Positions 1-11,199 of a stretch of DNA of 64,000 nucleotides are shown here, piece after piece. The notes under the pieces were generated by a model. That model was not told the origin of the DNA. It was given only the letters and a program-made list of their open reading frames with translations, and searched no databases. The translations under genes were made by a program, and so were the position numbers. Every line of letters starts with the position of its first letter. The first letter of the stretch is position 1. Source of the DNA: Rhynchopus euleeides (Eukaryota > Euglenozoa > Diplonemea > Diplonemida > Diplonemidae); the NCBI GenBank assembly GCA_963210315.1, contig OY723247.1:806001-870000 (forward strand). The letters are read 5' to 3'.

Positions 1-700
1 TTAAACCCAAAACGGATACTTCCCTCAGAAAGGCAGAGAAGTGAGATGCGCATCACGTAACAGGTTGCAAAGTGACACAGTTTGGCACACAACACACAGT
101 GGCACACAGCCAAGACTCCTATCAGGACGGACTGCACATACAGGGTCCTGAAGAAACCCGGGAGGAGGGTGTGGGGAGGGATTGCCCCCCCAGCCATGAT
201 CTTGACAACATCTCTACTTGTAACTCACTACTCCGGAATCGACTAGCCCCTCTGCGAGAGCTGCACATGACTTGAGTGGGCAGGCCACTGTCCGCCCTAT
301 CTGATGAGGCAAAAAAGGCACACGAGAACTGACATCGTGTCGAGGGGGGGGGGGGGGGGGAAGGGGGGGGAACGCATCGCCCAAAGCGTTGACCATCCCT
401 CCCCACCCACCCCCCTCCCTCCCTCACCATCGTTTTGACACAACTAGTGGGTAAGAATACACTAACAAAAATAAAAAACCCCCGCTCCCAAACGCGGAGT
501 GCCCACAGGGGCGTGTGGTTCTAATCACAAACTAAACGGTCTATTGTTGAAACAGAAACAGCTCCCCCACCCACCCACCCCACCCCCCCCCCCTTCTACC
601 CAGCACCACCCCCGCTACTCTCATCTACCCCCCCCTCTGGGAAATACAGGCAACAAACGCGCAATAGTGTCTACCCACACCCCCCACCCCCACTCTACAC
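1..700. other. Intergenic, 3' flank of the cadherin-like gene
   Basis: I see no gene here. The stretch holds a run of about 17 G at 344-360, C-rich low-complexity sequence around 580-600 and short open frames without protein character. The part next to 701 is probably 3' untranslated sequence of the minus-strand gene that ends there. Confidence 0.5.
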
Positions 701-3700
701 TCATCCGAGGGAAGCCTCCGCGAGCCTAGCCGCAGGCATGCCGGGCCCTTTTCCCCGGAAGCTTTGGCTGCCAACGGGTGCCCAACCGGCTCCACCTCCT
801 CCACCTCCACTACCACCCGCCCACCCAGACTTGACAGCAACACCCACTTCCGGCTGAAAAGGCTGCTGGACAGAAGCGCGTATTCTCTCTCCTGGCTCCA
901 CAACACCTGGCCCGCGCCGCCCCGTGGGGGCACCTCCACCTCCACCCCCACGGGGAAGTTTATTTGTGCGGGAGGCGCGTTGTTCCCGCCGCCTCGCCGC
1001 CCCTTCACCCTGTGCCGCATCACTGCCTTCGCCATAGGGCACGGCAGCCCAGCTGGTCAGACGAGGCGTCTCATTCACAGGCGTGCCCAGATGGCCCCCC
1101 TCCGCCCCGTCGCTGCCCTGCCCCCTCCCCCGCGCGGGGCTCCCATCCACGACGATCGTCGCAACCCCGCTGCGGCTCCGGCTGAGCCGCGAGACACCAC
1201 CCCCGGGCACCCCGTCGAACACCCTCTGGATTGGGTTGCCCCCTCCTTCCAGCGCGTCGCGGGTTAGACGCAGGGAGTTGCCACCACCACCACCCCTTCG
1301 AGGCCCACCCGACCCAACACTCTCGTAGATTATGATATCCCCATCGCTGCCAGAGGGCTGGCTCCATCGGTCTGCCTCCGGAGCTGGGTAGTCCTGCGGA
1401 GCAGCGTAGGTGACATGGCGGTGCTGCTGTGGCACATCCGCAGCATAGTCGTCGTCAGGCGAAGCCGCGGAGTATTTATACTGGGCGGATTCGCCGCCCC
1501 CGCTGCTGCCACCAGCCCTGTACACCCCACCGGATGCAGCAGCGTGGGAGCCCAGTGGCACCCCATCCGCTTCCAACGGGGCGAGGGGCAAGGAGGACCC
1601 TTCTGTAGAGGTGCCTCCCGAGGCAGCAGCGGTTGCGACAGAGCCGTGTTGTTCTATCTCATCGCATGCTGCATCCTGGTGGTGGCGCAGCCCTGACTGG
1701 CGGCGTTTGTGCCGCCTCCAGAGGAAGAAAGCACCACCAGCTAACCCGCCGACAACAAGGAGGACGCAGATGACGATGGCGGCGATCTGGGCGTCTTTCA
1801 GGCCCGATCCACCCGATCCCCCGACAGGGTTGACAACAGAAGGGATTGCCGTGGCATCACTGGTGGTGAGGGGGTATGTCTCGAGGATGCTGAGCTTTTC
1901 CTTCAGCTTCGCAGGGTCCCCCCCGAAGTCGCGGACCTTGAGGAGGAAGGAATCGGCGAGCTGCTTCGAGGTGGGTTCATTGTCAGAGGCGCGCTCCGCA
2001 AAGAAGAAGTCGATCACGACGGATCCGGGTTGGATGCCCACAACCATCACGCGGGACTCCGGGATCTCAAGAGCCCCTGCTACTGTGTTGGTGAACCTCG
2101 CGGTGCTGAACAGGTTGTAGTCCTCTGCGGAAATGACGCGGATAACCGAGGGGCTGTCCGAACTCACCACAACCACAACCTCCGAAGGGTTTCCCGAAGC
2201 ACCCCCGCTGTCCGTGATGAGGATGATCACTGAAGACCTCCCTTCCGCGCCTTGCTTCGGCTCAAACCGGAGCACCCCATCCTGCCCCAGGGAAGGCAGG
2301 ACGGAGAACAGATCGGGCGCCTTCGTCGAGGCTGTGAAGTTTATCGTCTGGATGGCTGCCTCATCCGGAGGGCCAGGCACGACACCTCTCGCCCACTGCT
2401 GCTCATAAGGCCCTGAGTTTTTCGCAACGCGGACTGTCGGCGGGCCTGGGATGTAGGACGGGGGGTCGTTGACCTCCCTCACCCGAATCCGCAGGGCGTG
2501 GGCTGGGGAGAGGTCTGACCCGCCGTTGGCAACTCCCCCGTTGTCCCGGAGGTGGATGCGAACCAGAGATACGCCCGAGGCATCGGGGTAGGGCGTGAAG
2601 GACAGCTCCCCGGAGGGCACCGCCACCCGGGGCAGCGTCAGGAAGATCCCGGGGGTGTCAACCGAGACCTCAAAGGAGAGGGTCTGCCCCTGCTCGTTGG
2701 AGGGCCCGGCTACCATCTGCGTTGCCCAGGAGGGGATGGTGACGCGGGGCGCATCCTCGAAAACATCCGTCACGTCGACCCCGGCGGTGAAGGTTGGGGC
2801 GTCGTTCACAGGCAGCACCCTGATGGTGAGCGGGTGGGAGAACCGATCGACCCCACCGAGGGCTGTCCCGCCGTCGTCTGAGAGTGTGAGGTCAACCGTG
2901 GTGGTGCCGAACATGTTGGAGGCCAGGGCGAAGGAGATGTCGCCGCTGGTGGGGTCGGCGGAAACACCCCCGAGGAACATCTGCGGGTCGCGGGGGGTTG
3001 CGACGAAACGCAGAGTCTGGCGCCCGTCCTCCCCTGCCCCGGCGGTTATGCCGGTGACATGGCCTGCGAAGGTGCGCAGCGGGGTGTCCTCCAGCACCTC
3101 GATGGCAGCCGGTGGGTTGAAGGCTGGGGCGCTGTTGACAGGGGTGATGGAGATGGTGAAGGACTGCGGGAGAGAGATCCCTACACCCTGGTCGGTGTTG
3201 ACACCGTCATCCTGTGCGGTGATGTCGACAGGCACGTTTCCCGAGGCGGAGGCTGCGAGGGTGAAGCAGAGATCCCCCGTCTTCCCGTCGACGTGTGGGA
3301 GGACTGCAAAGTACCCTGCGCAGCAGGTCGGTGTTGCAGAGAAGGTCACGCTCTGGTCCGACTCGCCTGGGCCCCCAGAGATTTTGGAAGCCCACCCCCT
3401 CTCGCAGAAGGCACGCTGCCCTTCGGTCACAGCGATGTCCTTGCCGCGGGTGAAGGAAGGTGGGTCGTTGACGGGGCGGACGACCACCCGGATTGACTGC
3501 GGCGGGGAGTAGCTGTTGTCGCCACCGCCGTCATAGAGGCGGACCGTCACGAGGGATTCGCCGAAGGCGTTGGCTGCGGGGGAGAAGGCCAGCACGCCGG
3601 CAGGGCTGAGGGTGGGCTGCTCGTCAAACAGGCGTGGGTTCTGCACGTCGACGATGAATATCGGCTTCTGCGTGTCTTCGCCAGGCCCGGCGGTGATGCT

Positions 3701-6700
3701 GTGAAGGGGGGTGTGGGTGGGTGGGTGGGGGAAGATGGGTCTGGGGTGTGTCATGTGGAAGGCAAGTATGGCCTTCCGTGTGGCTTTTGTGCAGTGCGTG
3801 AAAGGGTGTGGGTTGTGAAGTGGCAGTGGTGTCGTTGCCTGGGTCCGAATTGCATCATCGCTCTTGAGTGTGCTCACCAGGACAGGGCACGTTGGCCCTG
3901 CCCCTCGACAAACAAACCAGCAGTAAGAGTAGTTTTGGTAATCATGTGCATCGGGACGGGCAGACGTGGACTTTGCTTCGAGACGGTGTGCAGGTGTGAG
4001 TGAGTTGGGAGCGCAAAAACCCAGCATGTGTCACAGCCCCGCTGTGACCCCAGCAGCATCATCGCTCTTGAGTGTGCTCACCAGGACAGGGCACGTTGGC
4101 CACTGCCCCTCGACAAACAAACCAGCAGTAAGAGTAGTTTAGTAATCATGTGCATCGGGACGGTATGTGATACAACAACAGCCTCCCACCCTGGTACTGT
4201 GCAACTGCACGCCCGTCCCCTGGACCTTGCTCTGAGTGAGCAAGGTGAGGCCATTGCTCTCCGGCAGGAAGCCAGTATCACACTGCACTCCCTCACATGT
4301 GAGCGCAGCTCCCAGGTGCAGAGCGCAAAGGGTTGGGGTGTTGCACACCAGGCAGGCCCAGCGACAACACCCCGACAGCAACAGCCGCATGTCATCGCTC
4401 TTGAGTGTGCTCACCAGGACAGGGCACGTTGGCCACTGCCCATCGACAAACAAACCAGCAGTAAGAGTAGTTTTGGTAATCATGCATGCGATACGACGCC
4501 ACACACCTCCCTGCCGACCTCCCACCCCCACCCCCGCCACCCCTCCCACCGACATACCCTGTCGCCCACTGCGCAGAATATCTCCCGGAGTCCTCGGAGA
4601 CAGACACAACCTCATCGCCTGGGAGGAACTGCGGGGGGTCATTCACAGGACGGATGGTAATGGCAAACGTATGCGTCTTGATATCAAGGCAACCCTCCCC
4701 AGCGGTCCCGCCGTCATCGCGGAGCGTGACTGAGACAGTCACGCTGCCGAACACATCGGGTGCAGGGGTGAACGTCAGATCCCCATTCTGCGCGATAAAG
4801 GGCAGCTGCGTGAAGAGCCGCCTCCGGTCCTCCGGGACAGACACGACAATCGACACCAGCACCTGTCCTGACTCATCCGGGGGCCCTGTCGTGAGATCGC
4901 GGATCCACGACGCCACCGTCGTCACCCCGTTGTCCTCCGGCACCTCCACGCTCAGCCCCCCGGAGAAACGGGGCTTGTCGTTGCACGCCGCCACCACGAT
5001 GGAAAACTTGGAGCAGAAAGCATCGACCCCTCCGCTGCACACCACAGGCCCCGCGACACTGGGCTGGGGCCCCGTCCCCCCGGTATCCTTCAGACACACC
5101 GTCACCTCCGCCTGCCCGTTCACATCGGGGGCAAGCCCGAAGGTGAGATCCCCCGACACATCGACAGACGGCAGCCTCGAGAAGAGCCGCTCGTCCTCCC
5201 TTGTCATCGACAGCACGAAGGCGAGCCCTTGCTCCTCCTCAGAGCCCAGGGCGGAGAGCGGGCTGCCGCCTTTGGTGATCTGCCTGGCCCACTTGGGGTA
5301 TGTCCGGGCAGGGGTGTCCTCCACCACAGAGATGTCGCCGGCGTGGAGGAAGGAGGGTGCGTCGTTAACAGGGAGGACGGTGATCCTGCGGGTCACCCGG
5401 TTGGCACAGTTCACATGCGGTGTGGTGGTCGGGCCGTTATCGCAGAGGTCGATGGTGAGTGTGGCAGTGCCGGAGGCGTCTTGCATCGGAGTGAAGTAGA
5501 GGTTGCAGCCCGCGTCGACATGCGGCTCCACATGGAAGAGGTTTTTGTTGTCGTTCGCGACGTTGAACGTCAGGAGCTGCTGCGAAGCCTCGTTTGCCGC
5601 GGGGCCCGCTGTCTGCCGGGAGCACCACCCCAGGTGGACAAACGGCCCGCTGTCCTCACACACTATCACCTGCTCCCCGGGGGTGAATGACGGAGGGTCG
5701 TTGATGCATGTCACCTCAATCTCCGTCGTGGCGACAGGGGACACATCAATGCCTCCGTTGGCACTCCCCCCGTCATCACGGAGCTGCACCTGCAGGGTCG
5801 CAACGCCGCAGATGTCGGTTTTCGACTTGAAGCAGATGTTCCCGGTGGTAGCATCGATCGCCGGGGGGTCCAGAAATATCGCATTCACATCCTCCACAAT
5901 ACTGACAGAGAAGGACGTCACCTGCTGCGCACAGGCTCCATTGGGGCGATCCTCAAAGGGCCCTGCGGTGAACTCATGAACCCACTGCGTGCAGTAGAAC
6001 CCTTCATCCTCTGCAACGGCGATACGGGATCCGTGCCGGAACGACGGTGCATCGTTCACCCCCACCACAGTTATCTGAAAGGAGCACTGCACATTGCTGT
6101 TTGATGCAGACCCGTCGTCCAGCCTAGCTGTCACCTCCGTCACACCACATGAGTCAGCCTTTGGGGTGAAGTAGAGATTTCCGCTCGACACATCGATAGC
6201 AGGTGCCTCCAGAAAGAGAGCCGGCACGGAGGGTGTCAGTGTGAATGCCAGCGCCTGGTCCCTCTCCAGGGCAGGCCCTGCCGTGATGTTCCTGGCGTGC
6301 CCCAGGATGATCGTCTTTCCGGAATCCTCCAACACGGTGATGTCACCACCGCAGACGACGCAGGGGGGCCAGTTCACCTCGGTGATGCGCAGCGTGAGCA
6401 ATTTTGAGGATGTCCCCCTCCCACCGCATGCAGTGTTGCCCGACTCGCTGTCCGTCGCGAGCACGACAAGGGAGATGTCTTGGGTTGTCCGCACCCCGAC
6501 CCGTGTCGTGAAGGAGAGGGAACCGGTTGCCGGGTCGATGCTGGGGGGAACCTCGAAGAGCTCCCTGGAGACAGCCTGGTCGACGATAACCTCGAGGGAC
6601 ACAGTCTGCAGGTCCTCCCCGGTGTCGATTCGGAGCGATGGCCTGACCTCCGTCACCCAGTTGTTGAACACTCTGGAGCACGAGGAGGGGAGGACGCTGG

Positions 6701-9700
6701 AAACCTCACACTGTGGGCTGTATGTCGAGACGCATTCCTCAACGGTGATGTCCCCGCGGAGCGTGAAATCCGGAGGGTCGTTTGCAGGGGTGACCTCAAT
6801 AGAGAAGGCCTTGAGGGAGGTTTTGGGGGGCACGCCGCTGTCAATCGCAGTCACCGAGACTGTGGCGGATCCTGTCGCGTCGGGTTTGGTTTTAAACGTG
6901 AGGGTCCCATGCGCCGTGATGGCTGGCAGCGCCTCAAACAGCCTGTCGTTGCTTGTCGCGATGGAGAAGGACACGGTCTGCGAGGCCTCATCGAAAAACC
7001 CCTGCGGGCCCCCGTGGCTGCTGCGGATGAAGTTTGTCGCAGAATACGCAACGCTATCCTCGCACACGGTAATCTTGCAGCCCTGCTCGACCCCACCCGG
7101 GAGCGGGGATGCACCCGGCACCTCACAGCTGAAGTTGAACACCGGCGCGTCATTTGCACAGTCAACCTTCAGGGTGTGGCTGAGCGTGACGGAGTTCTTC
7201 CCCTTGTTGGAGCAGGTCGACAGATCCCCGGTGTCGCGTAGCTCCACTGAGAGCTCCGCACTGCCACAGGCATGCGGTGCCAGCTCGAATGAGAGGCGCC
7301 CTGCTGAGGCGGAGTCGAGGGACACGGCAGGCGGCACCTTGAAGAGGCCTGGGTTGTTGCTGGTCACAACAAAGGAGAGGACGTCCTCAAACTCGTTGAG
7401 GGGGCCCTTCGAGACGTCGGTCACCCAGTTGAGGAAAATATTGTCGGCTGGAGGGGCGTCTTCCGTGACGAGTGTCATTGTCTTCCCGTTTGCAAAGCTG
7501 AAAGAGGGTGCATCTGCGACAGCGAGGACCGTGATGGTGAACTCGCAGGATGCTGCCTCGTTTGAATTGGGGGGAGAGTTGCTCCCGGTGTCCGACATGA
7601 AAACCTTGACCCCCGTCTTCCCATTGGCGTCCGGCTTCAGCTCAAAGGTGAGCGTCCCGCTGGAGTCGATGCTCGGGCCCTGCGCAAAGAGCTGCGGCAC
7701 ATCCGCCTGCAGCCTGAAGGCGGGCAGCTGCCCCTCCATCCCCTGCCCCACACCCTCGTTGAACGCCCCCACGGAGATCTGCGTCGCCCACAGGTTTCCG
7801 TCGGTATAGATCGGCGGGGTGGGGGACACGGGGAGGCCGTGCAGATCCTCGCACACCACAATGTCACCCCCACAGGTGAACGAAGGTGGGTCGTTGACAG
7901 GCTCGACTGAGATGCGGAGTTTGCAGCACGCCATGGTGCCGGACTGCAGATCGCATGATGTTCCCCCATCGGAGTCGCGCAACATGACATAGAGCTCGAC
8001 AGGCTGGGTGAAGGTGTTGACATCGGGCTTAGTCTGGAAGGTCAGATCCCCTGTCCCTGTGTCGAGGCGTGGCTCGGAGTGGAACAGCGAAGCCTGTGCG
8101 ACATCCACATAGTACAGCTCGAACTGCAGCGTCTGCCCCACACGCATGTCCCCCGTGGTGATGGACGAGGCCCAGCTCCGTACCGTCACGACACCCTGGT
8201 CCTCGACAGCACGCACGTCCCCCCCGCATTGGAAGGACGGCGGCTTGTTGACGCACACCACCGTGATGGTGAACGTCTGCAGCGGCGACTCATTCCCGCC
8301 GGAGTTGAGGGTTCCTGTGGTGGGGGAGTGGGGACAGTTTCAAAGAAGAATCCCTAAACCACAACTCCCGGTGAGAAGAGGGCTCGGCATTCTCTTATCC
8401 CAGACACTCCATGATGTGCCCACCTCTCGGAAGAGCGGGAAGGGTAGAGGGCCAGGGGAGGAGGGACATACCATTGTCATCACGGAGGCGAACGGTAGCG
8501 AGAGCGCTGCCGCACTTCCCATCAGCAGGGCGGTACACAAGGTCTCCGACGGTTGGGTTCGCTGTGCAGAGGGGGGGGGGATTGGTTGGTATCGTGGATT
8601 GGCGGTGCAGTGACCCTGCTGTGCAGCCAGCCTAGACAATTTTAAATACCGTATACGTAAATATTTTGGAACGTAAATATTATGGAACGTAAATATTATG
8701 GAACGTAAATATTTTGGAACGCTGGTGGGTTGGCGTTCCAGATTTTTTTCGTTCCATAATATTTACAGGGCTTTCTGCGACTCGGGGACTTGGACCAGGT
8801 GATCGGACGGCATACAGAGTCTCTGACGGGACCTACTCGTGCACTTTTCGTGCGATTCCTGAGGCAAGCCATCCTCACCACTGAGTCCCCAACTGGCCCT
8901 GTAAATATTTTGGAACGTAAATATTATGGAACGGACCGGGCAAAAATGGGCCCGTTCCATAATATTTACGTTCCATAATATTTACGTATACGGTAACACA
9001 CAACACCCCCACCCCCACCTTCTCCGCCACAAGGCATACCGTTGCTCCACAGCACATGGGGCTGGGTCGAGAAGAGGGCGGTGTTGTCGTTGGTGACCAC
9101 CCACACCAGCGACTGCCCCGCCTCGTTGTCCGCCCCCTTGCTCACGTCGAAAGCCCATTGGAACACCGTCATCTTCCCGGAGTCCTGCTGGGTGGACACA
9201 TCCCCCGTGATGCGAAACGACGGGGGGTCGTTGACGCACACCACCTCGATGAAGAACTGCGACTGCACCGACAGGCGGCAGTCCACAGGAAAGCAGGGAC
9301 ACACGGTGGAGTCCCCAATGCAGGTGGGGGTGCCGGAGTCGAAGAGCTCCACTGTGTTGAGCGACACACCGCACCGGTCGGCAGCGGTGTTGAACGTCAG
9401 GAGGCCGTCGTCACCAAGCAGGGGCTGCGAGCTGAAGAGCGTCGGGTTCCCGACTATGATGCGGAACTTCACCGTCTGCAACTCCGAGTCTGTCGCACGC
9501 CCGTTCACCACAGGCCCGTCGCCGTCGACAATGTTTCTTGCCCAAACCGCAGGGGCGTATCTCCCAGAGTCCTCTAAGACGTATACATCCGGGCCCCTAT
9601 CGTACAGCGGGTTGTGGTTGGGCCGTGTTGACCCAGGGGGCACAATGCCCAGCCCGTGTGACAGAGCTGCGCCGTCCCTCCCCGTGTCCCCAGGTGGCGC

Positions 9701-9760
9701 ACCGGCAGAGGTGGCGCATGCCGCCAGCAGCAGGGTGGCCGTGTGAGGCAGCAGCGACAT
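701..9760 (-). CDS. Large type I membrane protein with tandem cadherin-like repeats
   Basis: Four exons join in frame: 9760-9040, 8561-8472, 8314-4558 and 3698-701 (2,521 aa). The introns start GTATGCC, GTATGTC and GTATGTC and end in CAG; every junction restores the repeat pattern. The start ATG at 9760 opens a signal peptide (MSLLPHTATLLLAACATSAG). About 17 repeats of roughly 110-130 residues follow, each with VND/VN-PPSF, an acidic ED box, a conserved W, GP-E-Q, LF-P and a D-GG motif, as in Ca-binding cadherin-like or tandem-95 ectodomains. After a non-repeat spacer (VMVVGIQPGSVVIDFFF) comes one membrane helix at about residues 2160-2182 followed by basic WRRHKRR, then a cytoplasmic tail of about 340 aa rich in G, S and R. 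The inferred role is surface adhesion or recognition; the ligand is unknown. Introns 1 and 3 hold repeated DNA, listed separately. Confidence 0.85.
3852..4496. repeat. Three near-identical units of about 105 bp in an intron
   Basis: The 859-bp third intron (4557-3699) of the cadherin-like gene carries three direct copies of one unit at about 3852-3959, 4056-4163 and 4393-4496. All share CATCGCTCTTGAGTGTGCTC at one side and CAGTAAGAGTAGTTTTGGTA near the other. Spacers between the copies differ in length and sequence, so this is not a simple tandem array. No inverted ends or target duplication were seen. Confidence 0.8.
8649..8993. mobile_element. TA-flanked MITE, copy A, within an intron
   Basis: A 345-bp element begins CCGTATACGTAAATATT and ends with its inverse, and TA lies on both sides (8647-8648, 8994-8995), like Tc1/mariner-type insertions. 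The subterminal part repeats CGTAAATATT(A/T)TGGAA several times in inverted orientation at the two ends. It lies wholly inside intron 1 (9039-8562) of the cadherin-like gene. A second copy is at 53888-54216. Short open frames inside it are by-products of the repeat, not a transposase. Confidence 0.85.
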
Positions 9761-11199
9761 GCGCGTGGTGGGGAGGGGGGATTGGCGGGTGGGTGGGCTG
9801 CACCCACCCGCCCCTCCTACCGACGCACCGTTGTGTTCTGCACTTGGGCCCTGGGCGCTGCGGAGGGAGTGATGTTCGGTGTGCGTGTGGCAGTTTTCAA
9901 AAAACATAGCGCAGCGAGGCTGGGTGTGTGCAAAGGAGGTTTTGGTGCAACACCCCACTGCAACAGCAACGGGGCAGCTCACGGGGCGCGTGAGGTTGTG
10001 GGGGTGGGCGGCGTCTCCACAGGGATGCACATTGTGTCGTTCAGGCGCACACTCTCTCGTCACCTTTGCGGCTACGATAGCGAGCGAGGATTCGTCTCTG
10101 GGAGCCTGTCACTATCGCGCCGAATGCGTCCTCTGGGGTGGGGGGGGAGTCTTGCTCGGTAGATGATACAAGGGGGAGGGGGTCAGGTTTCTCCAGGCCT
10201 GCTTGTATCGTATCCGTCAGGTGGATCACCAGTGGTAGCAGAGGTAGGTTGTATCTATTGCGCAGGGGGGTCTTGAGCGGGGGGGGGGGGGGGGGACAAA
10301 GAGACACAAAATCCTGCTGAGTTGCTGTGGGGTGTTTCCCTCCACCAGCACCCGCACGCCTTGCCAACGTCCACAATGCCTGTCTCAGATCACAAACAGG
10401 AAACCCCTGTACCGTCTGAGTCATATGTGAAACGTGACACCAAGGCTCTCAAAGGCCCGAGTTAGTTGAGACCCCCGCCCAAACCAAAAATTGTTGACGG
10501 GGGGGGGGGGGGGGGGGCAGTGTCGAGAGCCGAGATGGGGCGAGGACGGTTGGAAAGCCACAGCAATAAAATATCAGACAGAGAAAGAGGGTCACTTTAG
10601 GAGGCGGCATGAAGCAGAGGCAACTGCAGTAGAACTGTCAATACACCGGGGGGACCCGTGAGGAAACCGCCACCGAAAAGCCGGACTGCTGAATAGCGGT
10701 GAGGTGTCCTCAGAGGTTCCCTTCCAACCTTGCTGGCAGCTCCCCAAAAAAAACCCCTCCCACAGAAACAACATACACAAAAAGGTAAGAGGGGCAGCCT
10801 GCCACACTAAACTCAATCTCCTCACCCCACGATACTTCCTCAAATCTAGCCTCAGACTGACCCCCCAAGACATAGGGGCGGGAGATTGGGGGGTGGGGGT
10901 GGGGCGGGATCCGAACGAGGAATATTATGTCACTCCAGTAGAGCCGCTCTTTGCTCGTTTTTGTTTGTGATGCGTTGACGCTTCCACACACAAAACCTCA
11001 ACTCCTGTGATGGGGGAGGCAGTGTGCGGAGCACGTTTGGCTGTGGTGTCGTGACATTTTTTTCTTTCCACCCAGGAAAAAACAAATAGGCGGCATCACC
11101 AATCCCGTTGGTGATCATGACCTGTCCTGCAGTCGCGGGCGGCAATTTTTGAGGGACTGCACATGGACTGCACCACACCCACACCACACCACAACGCCT
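9761..11199. other. Intergenic, no gene recognised
   Basis: This gap separates the 5' end of the cadherin-like gene from the 3' end of the AAA+ gene. It contains two long G runs (about 10279-10295 and 10499-10517) and a copy of a dispersed repeat at 10971-11040. Open frames here are short and low in complexity. Confidence 0.5.
10971..11040. repeat. Dispersed repeat, copy near the AAA+ gene
   Basis: The stretch shares GCGTTGACGCTTCCACACAC, a central TGATG-GGGG block and GAGCACGTTTGGC with 52306-52385, in the same order. A shorter match, from GTGTAGAG to ATGTCACT, is at 58821-58853, just left of a hAT-like element. Origin unknown. Confidence 0.55.

Noticed and set aside
3699..4557. Reading straight through the repeat-bearing intron as coding
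   Set aside because: Each flanking frame meets stops inside, while splicing GTATG to CAG restores the conserved WATGITAGPGED repeat pattern exactly.
6241..7809. 522-codon plus-strand frame opposite the cadherin-like gene
   Set aside because: The minus strand carries the regular repeat pattern here. The plus frame has no domain features and arises from codon bias.
8790..8978. Small plus-strand frame in MITE copy A, repeated at 54013-54201
   Set aside because: It is conserved only because the element copies are similar; it ends within the inverted repeat and has no protein signature.
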